Positions 54,601-61,009 of a DNA stretch of 64,000 nucleotides are shown here, piece by piece. The translations under genes were made by a program, and so were the position numbers. Source of the DNA: DASWUZ01 sp036401375 (lineage in GTDB: Bacteria; Acidobacteriota; Terriglobia; Terriglobales; Acidobacteriaceae); NCBI GenBank assembly GCA_036401375.1, contig DASWVB010000012.1, positions 399,937-463,936 of the forward strand. Direction: 5' to 3'. The notes below the pieces were generated by a model. That model ran no database searches. It was not told where the DNA came from and worked only from the letters and a program-made list of their open reading frames with translations. Position 1 is the first letter of the stretch. Each line of letters starts with the position of its first letter.

Positions 54601-55647
54601 GGATTGGTAGGTGGTGCTCAGCGCCGTCCCGTTCCACTCCACGAGGCTGCCCGGCGCGAAGTCTTTGCCGTAGAGAGTAACGGTCTGGTCTGGTCCACCG
54701 ATCGGAGAGCCGGAAGGAAAAATCTGGTAGAGGGCCGGCGTCGTGACCACGGCCACAGTCTGCGATTGAGAGCTCTCCTGGTTCACGCCGGGGTTGGTGA
54801 CGATCAGGGTGACCGGACCGGTCTGGGCAGTAGAAGGCGCGGGCAGTACGACGGTTATCGAGGTCGTAGTTTGGGCTGATACGGCTAAAGGCGCTCCGTT
54901 GGCGGTGACCGTCGCGTCAGGTGTGAAACTGGCCCCGGTGATGGTGACGGTGACGGTGCCGGAACCCACAAAGATGGAGGCCGGCGAGACACTCTGAATG
55001 ACAGGAGTGGGCTGCGTGACCTGGAGGGTGACGGCAGCAGAGGTACCGCCGGCGGGAGCAGGATTGACGACGGTCACCTGGTCGTTGCCTGGCGTAAGCG
55101 GATTACTCGAGCCGAAGCTCGCTGTCAGAGTCGTGGAGTCGACAAAGGTGGAGTTCACCGTGAGGCCATTCAATTGAACGGCAGAGGTGGGTTCAAAGCC
55201 CGTACCCGTCAAGGTGAGAACTGCGGACGCGTCAATGGCCAGAACCGTAGGCGATGCAGATGTAAGGGTAGGGACAGGGCTGTTTACGAGAAAGACTACC
55301 GTCGCCGAGGCGGCGGCTCCAGCGTTGTCGACCGCAATGTTATCGGTAGCGCCGGTGGTGAGACTGCTCGCGGGAATGGTGGCGGAGAGCGAGGTAGCGC
55401 TGACGAAGGTTGTGGCGAGATTCCTGCCGTTCAGGGTGGCAACCGACCCGGAGACGAAGTTTGTGCCTGTGATCTGGAGCGCCGTGTCTGGTGCGCCTGC
55501 GGAGACACTGGCAGGCACGATGCTGGTTACGGTGGCGGCCAGGGGTGTGACAGGCGGTGGGGATCCAGTAGTTGAGCCGCCTCCGCCACCGCAGCCTGTC
55601 AAGACGATCAGTGAAAACAGTCCCAGAACGTTCGCGCGAAGATTCAC
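51643..55647 (-). CDS. Large IPT/TIG and beta-propeller lipoprotein
   Basis: 1334 residues. The N-terminus ends in a lipobox, LFSLIVLTGC, so export and lipid anchoring are likely. Four IPT/TIG modules follow (for example VPASVSAGAPDTALQITGTNF and SPTVLAIDASAVLTLTGTGF). A propeller-like region has LLNNDIAYNALDGLLYASVPG and GSEPGQIAISSDGTRLFVGL. Then come a DUF11/CARDB-like repeat (ITATVTNSGPHQAQGITF), another IPT module, a second propeller (FDPFTRNLYAAL, GSEPNVLAETSDGNYLYIGL) and a final IPT ending in AVTVVVK. The modules repeat in the same order twice, suggesting internal duplication. It lies 270 bases upstream of the other giant gene, in the same direction. Confidence 0.87.
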   Translation of the reverse strand: MNLRANVLGLFSLIVLTGCGGGGGSTTGSPPPVTPLAATVTSIVPASVSAGAPDTALQITGTNFVSGSVATLNGRNLATTFVSATSLSATIPASSLTTGATDNIAVDNAGAAASATVVFLVNSPVPTLTSASPTVLAIDASAVLTLTGTGFEPTSAVQLNGLTVNSTFVDSTTLTASFGSSNPLTPGNDQVTVVNPAPAGGTSAAVTLQVTQPTPVIQSVSPASIFVGSGTVTVTITGASFTPDATVTANGAPLAVSAQTTTSITVVLPAPSTAQTGPVTLIVTNPGVNQESSQSQTVAVVTTPALYQIFPSGSPIGGPDQTVTLYGKDFAPGSLVEWNGTALSTTYQSPTALSAIVPALDTASFNSASVTVSTPIDYPAMPRSVVSSSVPFSTYLALLNNDIAYNALDGLLYASVPGAAPGNLGNSIVGFDPIDGNIVKTIPVGSEPGQIAISSDGTRLFVGLNGSASVREVNLTTSRAGIQFSLGPGNSAGTPQTVEAIAALPGEPDSVAVLDNNGVVTIFDSGVARARTSLGIVNGYANQSTGSLSFGPTASSLYVSSYLGGLYALTLDATGVAAGAALSTNINGGPQLQYDSGRLYVSNGTVLDASTANQLGQLSISPNQVATGPVVSDSTLGLAFVANTNNTVSNGQLTAFNEATFNPTGSIPLNQGGFLRIVRWGQDGLAASNPTNIYVVQSPIVKDLGSSPADLAVQIAAPATAATGSAIVITATVTNSGPHQAQGITFNSTVADNLIVQSVKPSQGACASGSEVSCNLGSLADGAAATVTIDAIPSTSGTIQSTAVVSSVSFDPAAANNQATSSTTVTGSLYGAVPQVAAISPSLVQAGSASFTLTVTGSGFNSSSIVQIGGQARPTTLVDNTTLTANIDASEVASYGWAAVTVANPSPGGGVSQVAPLTIYALLNVPANAIAFDPFTRNLYAALPSTSTPLTGNSLVAIDPATGKIGTPIAVGSEPNVLAETSDGNYLYIGLSGADSLGRFNLLTQSLDATIPIYLAQYSQGGVAAASIAAMPGSDSTIAIDTSQGGHLGIFDISGKAGTFRPNLGVGDAIFLDAAHLAIFDYGFLEYDVDANGLTPRANSGSNLSVFNGLGAQGTVLSRGLLYGVGGGIADPSSTPASQIAELPTFGLFGIAVAPDPANSLDFLVLENVAGTFGYSLSRYNTTQYLSDAELTLPVGQNGGELGYNMLRWGQDGLALRSYGDFGNSSSTGQVLLIRGPFVLPSELNANSAPQLTNASQATLPVNSGNTILTLTGSGFLPGAVVLWNGSPRTTTFVSATQLGVDIAAADLAAPGSDQITAENPNSAASGAVTVVVK

Positions 55648-55896
55648 TGACAGAGCTCCCTCTTAATTCCTGCAGCAGGCAGGAGCGGCATTGCTCGAAA
55701 GCACTGCACTTAGCAGCACCTTCCCCTCACGGACGAGCCGGGACGATGATTATGCGGATGGGCTGGCACGTGAAGCATACATCCTTGCTGCGCGCTTGCT
55801 TTGGAAACTTGTGGTGAAAGATGGTGCGGGCAGGTCAACCGCCTCTGGTGCAGGCGCATCTTACGCGGCAACTTGGATTTCGCTGAGGCCCTCGAC

Positions 55897-56844
55897 ATGA
55901 GACTGCGTGTACCCGCCTGTTTTGCCACCTTCCTGCTCGGTTTTTGCCTTTTGACCCACGCCCAGGCTCCTGCGGGGTCTACCGGGCAGTGCAATGACGG
56001 ATCCTACTCGCAGGCCGCCATGAAGAAGGGTGCGTGCCGCGGCCACCAGGGAGCGAAGACCTGGTTTGCGGCCGACACCTCGACCTCCGGGAGCACGGCC
56101 CCGGCGGCCTCTGGGAGCAGGGCCCAGGCTGCCACTGGGAGCAGGGCCCAGGCTGCGACTGCCACTGCGCCCGCCACTGCCCCCACCCCCAGCAATGCAT
56201 CGGCGAAGAGCAGTAAGGCGAGCGCGGAGGCCGGTAGCGGCGCGGCGGCCTCTTCGTCAGGATCCGCAGCGGGGGCTACGGGGCAGTGCAATGACGGGAC
56301 GTACTCGCAGGCGGCGTCGAAGAAGGGTGCGTGTCGCGGCCATCAGGGTGTGAAGGCGTGGTTTGCCACGCCGGGCTCCGGTTCTGCGGCCTCGGCAGCT
56401 TCGGCCCCGGCGGCTTCGACGCAGGCGGCTTCGAGCCAGGCAGCTTCGAGCCAGGCGGCTTCGAGCCAGGTAGCTTCGAGCCAGGCAAGTTCGAAGCAGG
56501 CAGCTCCGGCTGCCGCGGCTCCGGCGGCTGCGGGTGGCGAGGCGTCTTCAGCAGCGCCGGCGCAGACGAGTTCGGCGTTTGGACAGCAGTCCCGGTCCGC
56601 GCAGAGTCAGACCAGCGGCGGTCAGGGAGGCGGCTACGCCCCCAGCAGCAAGACAAGCTCTGCCGCGGTGCAGCCGGCAGCGGGAGGCGGCAGCGGACAG
56701 GTGTGGGTCAACAGCAGTTCAAACGTCTACCACTGCCCGGGAGATCGCTACTACGGCAAGACCAAGCAGGGCGCTTACATGAGCGAATCGGATGCCAGGG
56801 CCAGGGGCGCCCGTCCTGACGCGGGCAAGCCCTGCACCAGGTAG
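55897..56844 (+). CDS. Secreted protein with two DUF3761 modules and a C-terminal Cys/Gly domain
   Basis: 315 residues with a signal peptide (MRLRVPACFATFLLGFCLLTHA). DUF3761-like modules lie at about 29-58 (GQCNDGSYSQAAMKKGACRGHQG) and 128-157 (GQCNDGTYSQAASKKGACRGHQG), here given by position. Ala/Ser-rich linkers separate them; the second is built from six 15-bp DNA repeats (56413-56502) giving Ala-Ser-Ser-Gln-Ala units. The C-terminus, from about 268, is VWVNSSSNVYHCPGDRYYG ... GAYMSESDARARGARP, a small domain found at the ends of other exported proteins. GAGG precedes the ATG at 55897. An in-frame upstream start at 55801 would destroy the signal peptide. Confidence 0.8.
   Translation: MRLRVPACFATFLLGFCLLTHAQAPAGSTGQCNDGSYSQAAMKKGACRGHQGAKTWFAADTSTSGSTAPAASGSRAQAATGSRAQAATATAPATAPTPSNASAKSSKASAEAGSGAAASSSGSAAGATGQCNDGTYSQAASKKGACRGHQGVKAWFATPGSGSAASAASAPAASTQAASSQAASSQAASSQVASSQASSKQAAPAAAAPAAAGGEASSAAPAQTSSAFGQQSRSAQSQTSGGQGGGYAPSSKTSSAAVQPAAGGGSGQVWVNSSSNVYHCPGDRYYGKTKQGAYMSESDARARGARPDAGKPCTR
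56413..56502. repeat. 15-bp in-frame repeat in the DUF3761 gene
   Basis: GCTTCGAGCCAGGCG-type units begin at 56413, 56428, 56443, 56458, 56473 and 56488 with a few substitutions. They encode a run of Ala/Ser/Gln pentapeptides, a flexible linker whose length could vary by slippage. Confidence 0.85.
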
Positions 56845-56941
56845 CGCGAGTTGTGGCGTCGGGCCTGGCGGCTGAAGCTACTGGGCCCGGCGCAGCATCT
56901 ATTGCTCGTCGCCTATCCAAAGAGAACGAGGAGCAAACATT

Positions 56942-57214
56942 ATGGCAAGCGCCTGCACCCACCTGGACGAGATCAAGGATGTAGAGCCGAAGACCGACGG
57001 CTGCGAAGAGTGCCTGAAGATGGGCGACCGCTGGGTGCATCTGCGCATGTGCCTGTTGTGCGGGCATGTCGGCTGCTGCGACTCTTCTAAAAACAAGCAC
57101 GCTACCAAGCACTATCATCACACCAAGCATCCGCTGATGCGCTCCGTCGAGCCGGGCGAGGACTGGGGCTGGTGCTACATCGACGAGGTGGATTTTGACG
57201 CGAGTACCGCCTAG
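56942..57214 (+). CDS. Stand-alone UBP-type zinc-finger protein
   Basis: A 90-residue protein made almost only of a zf-UBP domain: C5-x-H-L, GCEECLKMGDRWVHLRMCLLCG (here by its CEEC and CLLCG pairs), GHVGCCDSS, NKHATKHYHHTKHPLM and GEDWGWCYID. The Cys/His spacing is complete. In eukaryotes the domain binds the C-terminus of ubiquitin. Bacterial single-domain forms are known but their partner is not. GAGGAG lies 8 bases before the ATG. It is downstream of the DUF3761 gene on the same strand, but with 97 bases between them. Confidence 0.93.
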   Translation: MASACTHLDEIKDVEPKTDGCEECLKMGDRWVHLRMCLLCGHVGCCDSSKNKHATKHYHHTKHPLMRSVEPGEDWGWCYIDEVDFDASTA

Positions 57215-57427
57215 GCGCCTCTGAGGCTCCGCCTGTCGGGAGCCGAACTTCGACCCGGGTGCATCGCAAGCTTTCCCCGGGGCGCCTGGTGAGGGAGTCC
57301 TGATCGCAGGCTGCAATGCCTGCGGTGCTTTCTCCTGCGGGGGCGATCCCAATTAAGGTGCGGCGCCGGCTTTCGTCTGGGATACACTGCACGGAATCCC
57401 ACTCCTTCCGCAGGACAGGCAGACGCC

Positions 57428-58780
57428 ATGGAAGTGCCCTCTTCATTCGGTCCGGCGATGGTGGACTGCTCTGATCTTGCAATCAAGACCCTGGGTGCGG
57501 CGCGTATCGACTCGCCCCTGGGGGAGTCGCTCGAGCACAGGCAGCAGTCCGCGCACTACGTCGAGGAATCGGACCGGGTGCTGCTCGACGACACCCTGTC
57601 GGCGGTGGTCGCACGGACGCGTAATGCGGACGAGCTGCCCGGGTTTGAGCCGGCAGGGCCGCGGCGCAAGATCTACTTCGACCCGTCGAAGACGCGCGCG
57701 GGGATCGTCACCTGCGGAGGTCTGTGTCCGGGGCTGAACGATGTGATTCGCGGCCTGACCATGGAGCTTTATCGGCGTTATGGGGTGCAGAGGGTGTATG
57801 GATTCTGCAACGGCTTCCAGGGGTTTGTGCCGCGCTTTCGCCGCTCTGTGCTCGACCTGACGCCGGACCTGGTGTCGGACATCAACGAACATGGCGGGAC
57901 GATCCTCGGCTCTTCGCGCGGGGAACAGGACGCGTCGACGGTGGTCGACTGCCTGGAGCGGATGGGCATCAACCTGCTGTTTGTGATCGGCGGGGATGGA
58001 ACGATTCGGGGGGCGATGGAGATCGTTCGCGAGATCACGGCGCGGGGCAACCGGATCGCGGTGGTTGGCATACCGAAGACGATCGATAACGACATCATGT
58101 TCATCGACCAGAGCTTCGGATTTCAGACCGCCTTCTCTGAGGGGACGAAGTCGATCCGCGCTGCGCACGTCGAGTCTACCGGGGCCCCGAACGGAGTAGG
58201 ACTGGTCAAGCTGATGGGGCGCCACTCGGGATTTATCGCCTGCTACGCGTCGCTCGCGATGAGCAACGTCGATTTTGTGCTGATTCCGGAGGTGCCGTTT
58301 CAGCTTGAGGGCGACGGCGGGCTGCTCAGGGTGCTGAGGCGGAGGCTCGATCATTGCGGACATGCAGTGATTGTGGTCGCCGAGGGGGCAGGTCAGGACC
58401 TGATGGCGGACGCGGGCGGAGGTACGGATGCCTCCGGCAACAAGAGGCTGACCGATGTTGGGCCCTGGCTGCGCGATCGCATCACGGGGCACTTCAAGTC
58501 GATCAATGTCGAGCTGAATTTGAAGTACATCGACCCTTCTTATGCGATCCGCAGCGTGCCGGCGAATGCGTATGACAGCGTCTATTGTGTGCGGCTGGCG
58601 CATAACGCGGTGCACGCGGCGATGTCGGGGCGCACGGAGATGGTGGTGGGGCGATGGGCGGGCCGGTTCGTGCATGTGCCGATGCCGCTGGCGATTCGGC
58701 ACCGGAACAGTGTCGATCCGCATGGCGATCTTTGGATGAGCGTGCTTGAGGCTACGGAGCAGCCGCGTACGTTTGCGTAG
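57428..58780 (+). CDS. pfkA: ATP-dependent 6-phosphofructokinase
   Basis: A 450-residue PFK of the longer group (clade X) related to PPi-type enzymes. Motifs are GIVTCGGLCPGLNDVIRG, GTILGSSRG, the nucleotide site G188-G-D-G-T192, P216-K-T-I-D-N-D222 with the catalytic base at D220, and MGRHSGFIA. Gly at 191 predicts ATP as phosphoryl donor, while Lys at 217 is shared with PPi-dependent enzymes. This combination is known from ATP-using clade X members. It catalyses fructose 6-phosphate to fructose 1,6-bisphosphate. AGGACAGG precedes the ATG. The N-terminal 75 residues are an extension absent from E. coli PfkA. Confidence 0.92.
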   Translation: MEVPSSFGPAMVDCSDLAIKTLGAARIDSPLGESLEHRQQSAHYVEESDRVLLDDTLSAVVARTRNADELPGFEPAGPRRKIYFDPSKTRAGIVTCGGLCPGLNDVIRGLTMELYRRYGVQRVYGFCNGFQGFVPRFRRSVLDLTPDLVSDINEHGGTILGSSRGEQDASTVVDCLERMGINLLFVIGGDGTIRGAMEIVREITARGNRIAVVGIPKTIDNDIMFIDQSFGFQTAFSEGTKSIRAAHVESTGAPNGVGLVKLMGRHSGFIACYASLAMSNVDFVLIPEVPFQLEGDGGLLRVLRRRLDHCGHAVIVVAEGAGQDLMADAGGGTDASGNKRLTDVGPWLRDRITGHFKSINVELNLKYIDPSYAIRSVPANAYDSVYCVRLAHNAVHAAMSGRTEMVVGRWAGRFVHVPMPLAIRHRNSVDPHGDLWMSVLEATEQPRTFA

Positions 58781-58835
58781 ACCGTTGAATCGATAAACAC
58801 CAGGCGGAACAAACATGCCAGAGGAGGCTCGACGA

Positions 58836-59156
58836 GTGTCTGCCGATAACCCCACCTACGATGTTGCCCTCTCATTCCTGTATCAAGACGAGGCCCTGGC
58901 CAAATCTCTCAACGACAAGCTCTGCGAAGGCCTTAACGTGTTTTTCTTCCCGCGCAGTCAGGAGGAGCTTGCTGGTACGGACGGCTTAGAGTCAATGCGA
59001 GAGACGTTTCGGCACGAATCTCGATTGAACGTAGTCCTGTACCGACCAAAGTGGGGTCACACTCCTTGGACTGCTGTAGAAGCCGCTGCTATCAAGGATA
59101 GCTGTCAGGTTAGCTCGGCCGTTGACTATCGCTGGCGGATGTTGCCTAATGAGTAA
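58836..59156 (+). pseudogene. Truncated TIR-domain protein
   Basis: The frame reads a TIR domain start: NPTYDVALSFLYQDEALAKS, GLNVFFFPRSQEELAGTDG, MRETFRHESRLNVVLYR and WGHTPWTAVEAAAIKDSC. The Glu in WTAVE is where the NADase Glu of TIR enzymes would lie. After KDSC the sequence no longer fits the family and stops 19 residues later, so the last strands and helices, and any effector or sensor domain, are missing. I place the start at GTG 58836 with GAGGAGG 9 bases ahead; an ATG at 58815 is also open. It is either a remnant or a very short orphan; the repeats that follow favour decay. Confidence 0.7.
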
Positions 59157-59238
59157 TCACGTTCCCCCATCTGCTGTTGCAACTTCGAAGCGCAACGTTC
59201 TGGATGCCTCACCGGCTCATTGAGCGTGCACAAACCCG

Positions 59239-59273
59239 GCCCGCGTTGCTCGAGCAACGACAACGCGGCGGGC
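59239..59273. repeat. Nested palindromes with a 16-bp perfect core
   Basis: CGTTGCTCGAGCAACG at 59244-59259 is a perfect 16-bp palindrome. A wider inverted repeat CCGCGTTG (59241-59248) and CAACGCGG (59261-59268) overlaps it, so two alternative stems compete. No T-run follows. Confidence 0.75.
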
Positions 59274-59275
59274 TG

Positions 59276-59409
59276 TAAACAGCAGCCATTTCGCTTATCA
59301 CACGCCGGCTGGGCCGGGTGTAGCGGCACCCATTTCACTCCACCAAACACTGGCTCGTGCGGTTTAAACAGCAGGCATTTCGCTCAACTACACCGATAGG
59401 CCCGGGTGT
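59276..59409. repeat. Diverged 45-bp direct repeat
   Basis: TAAACAGCAGCCATTTCGCT...GCCGGGTGT at 59276-59321 recurs as TAAACAGCAGGCATTTCGCT...CCCGGGTGT at 59365-59409, offset by 88-89 bases, with the middle diverged. Confidence 0.7.
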
Positions 59410-59496
59410 CAGCTCCTCGATTTCCGGGTCAAAGAATCCTGGAGCACCGCGCAGTGCACCAAAAGCATCGCGCCTGGCGCCCTTTCGTTGCGACTG

Positions 59497-59567
59497 GCAC
59501 CGCTTCGTTTGCGCTTCGCACCGCTTCCTTTGCGCTTCGCACCGCGTCCTTTGCGCTTCGCACCGCT
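59497..59567. repeat. 21-bp tandem repeat, 3.4 copies
   Basis: GCACCGCTTCCTTTGCGCTTC-type units begin at 59497, 59518, 59539 and 59560, exactly 21 apart. Because 21 is a multiple of 3, any frame reads a heptapeptide repeat, which makes spurious open frames on both strands. Confidence 0.9.
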
Positions 59568-59662
59568 GAGGTACACAGAGATTTGTCCGGCAGACTTCAG
59601 CCCGCTTCGCACAGGCCGTCTTCCTCCAGCTCAGTGATTTCTTTTCCCGAGGGCCATCCGGC

Positions 59663-60946
59663 ATGCAGGACTCAGGTCCCGAAGGTCCAGCAGCGATGAG
59701 GACGCGGACTACTGCACGCGCCCGCGGCCCGCTGCTGATGACACCAGCGCGCACGTCTTTCTCGCGCACGTCCCTGCTGGGGACGGTTGCGAGCTTTGTC
59801 GACATCTGGCCGGAGCTGGATCAGTTGAGGTCCGATTGCCGGGCTACGGACGACGTCCTGCTGGATCCGGTGCACTTTCTCGCGGCCACGAGCCGCGAGC
59901 GCCGCCCCTGTTCGGTGGCGTGCTGGGATGGGCAGCGGCTGGCCGGTGTGCTCTTCGCGACCGAGCACCGGGTGCATGGATTCAGGACCGGCTATGCAAT
60001 CGGCGGAGACTTCAGCGGCCGCGGCCTGGTGCTTTGCCGGCCGGAGGATGAGGCAGCGGTCATCGAGTCCGCGGTGCATTGCATCTTCAGCCATGGGGTG
60101 CATTCCCTTCACTTGCGGATGGCTCCACGGTCGGCGGACTCACCAGACCTCAGGGGACTCACGACGAAGTATCTGACCAAATCTCTGGAAGGGGTGATTC
60201 CCGGCGATCGGATGAACCTGCTCTCCGGATACGAGCAATTCCTCTCCACGCTGGGCAAACACACCCGCCGCAACGTCCGCTACTACACGCGCAAGGCCGT
60301 GGATGCGGGCATCCAGTTCGAGCCCCGGGTCGATGAGGAGGAGTTTAATCGAGCCCGTCAGCGTCTGAACCGGGAGGCGCACTTTGCCGCGGCGCGGGAG
60401 CACCTGAGGCGCGATGACCGCCTGCTGGCACTGCACAGCGACAGCCAGAGGATGGGGCTGCGGGACCGTTCCGGAGACCTGGTTGCACTGCTTTGCGGCT
60501 TCACGATGCAGCGGCGTTTTCACCTGCTGACCCAGTGGAACGATCCCAGGCACGAGAAGCTGAGCCTTTCGCTGGTGCTGCGCGGGTTCGCGGTGCAACA
60601 TCTGATCAGCCGCGGTCACAACGAGCTTGTCTTTATGGGCGGCACTTCGCTCAGCTTTGGGCGGTTCTGCGCCCCGCACCGATACTGCTCCCTGCTGCTG
60701 GATCGGAGTACGGGACCGGTGCGGCTCGCCAAGCGGGTGCTGGCCGGCTACGCGCTCAGAAGGGACAGGGCGGGCAGGCCGCTGCCTTACACGATCGAGA
60801 CCCTCGCCGGGGGACTGCTGTGCGATGCGCGGCTGGCGGTGAGGACCGCCCTCAACCCTGCCTCGATCGCCTTCCCTGCACAACCTCCCAGGGAGTCAGC
60901 AGCCGAGGAACAGTTGCTGAGTCCGGCTCCTCAGGTGACCGGCTGA
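59663..60946 (+). CDS. GNAT/FemAB-like acyltransferase (BioF2-like)
   Basis: A 427-residue protein. The second half resembles GNAT_6/CelD-type acetyltransferases: a peptide LGKHTRRNVRYYTRKAVDAG, DRLLALHSDSQRMGLRD, VALLCGFTMQRRFHLLTQWN and a late LVLRGFAVQHLISRG, followed by FMGGTSLSFGRFC. The acceptor is unknown; related proteins transfer acyl or amino-acyl groups in envelope or polysaccharide synthesis. The first ATG at 59663 has GAGGG 9 bases ahead, while in-frame ATGs at 59696 and 59738 are alternatives. It is flanked by the repeat-rich stretch and a convergent lipoprotein gene. Confidence 0.7.
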   Translation: MQDSGPEGPAAMRTRTTARARGPLLMTPARTSFSRTSLLGTVASFVDIWPELDQLRSDCRATDDVLLDPVHFLAATSRERRPCSVACWDGQRLAGVLFATEHRVHGFRTGYAIGGDFSGRGLVLCRPEDEAAVIESAVHCIFSHGVHSLHLRMAPRSADSPDLRGLTTKYLTKSLEGVIPGDRMNLLSGYEQFLSTLGKHTRRNVRYYTRKAVDAGIQFEPRVDEEEFNRARQRLNREAHFAAAREHLRRDDRLLALHSDSQRMGLRDRSGDLVALLCGFTMQRRFHLLTQWNDPRHEKLSLSLVLRGFAVQHLISRGHNELVFMGGTSLSFGRFCAPHRYCSLLLDRSTGPVRLAKRVLAGYALRRDRAGRPLPYTIETLAGGLLCDARLAVRTALNPASIAFPAQPPRESAAEEQLLSPAPQVTG

Positions 60947-61009
60947 AGGACGCCGGCCCGGGTGGAGTTGCGCCCGGCGGGTGCGTCAGGCGCGGGGAGT
61001 GGATGAGGA

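Larger units (their letters stand above)
59157..59662. other. Repeat-rich non-coding stretch after the TIR remnant
   Basis: No gene is supported. Frames on both strands are Arg/Cys/His-rich translations of a 21-bp repeat. The stretch holds nested palindromes at 59239-59273, a direct repeat at 59276-59321 and 59365-59409, and the 21-bp tandem repeat at 59497-59567. Confidence 0.65.

Noticed and set aside
59335..59805. Minus-strand 156-codon frame with Arg-Cys-Glu-Ala-Gln repeats
   Set aside because: It is a translation of the 21-bp tandem repeat with no family resemblance, and it overlaps the start of the better supported GNAT-like gene.
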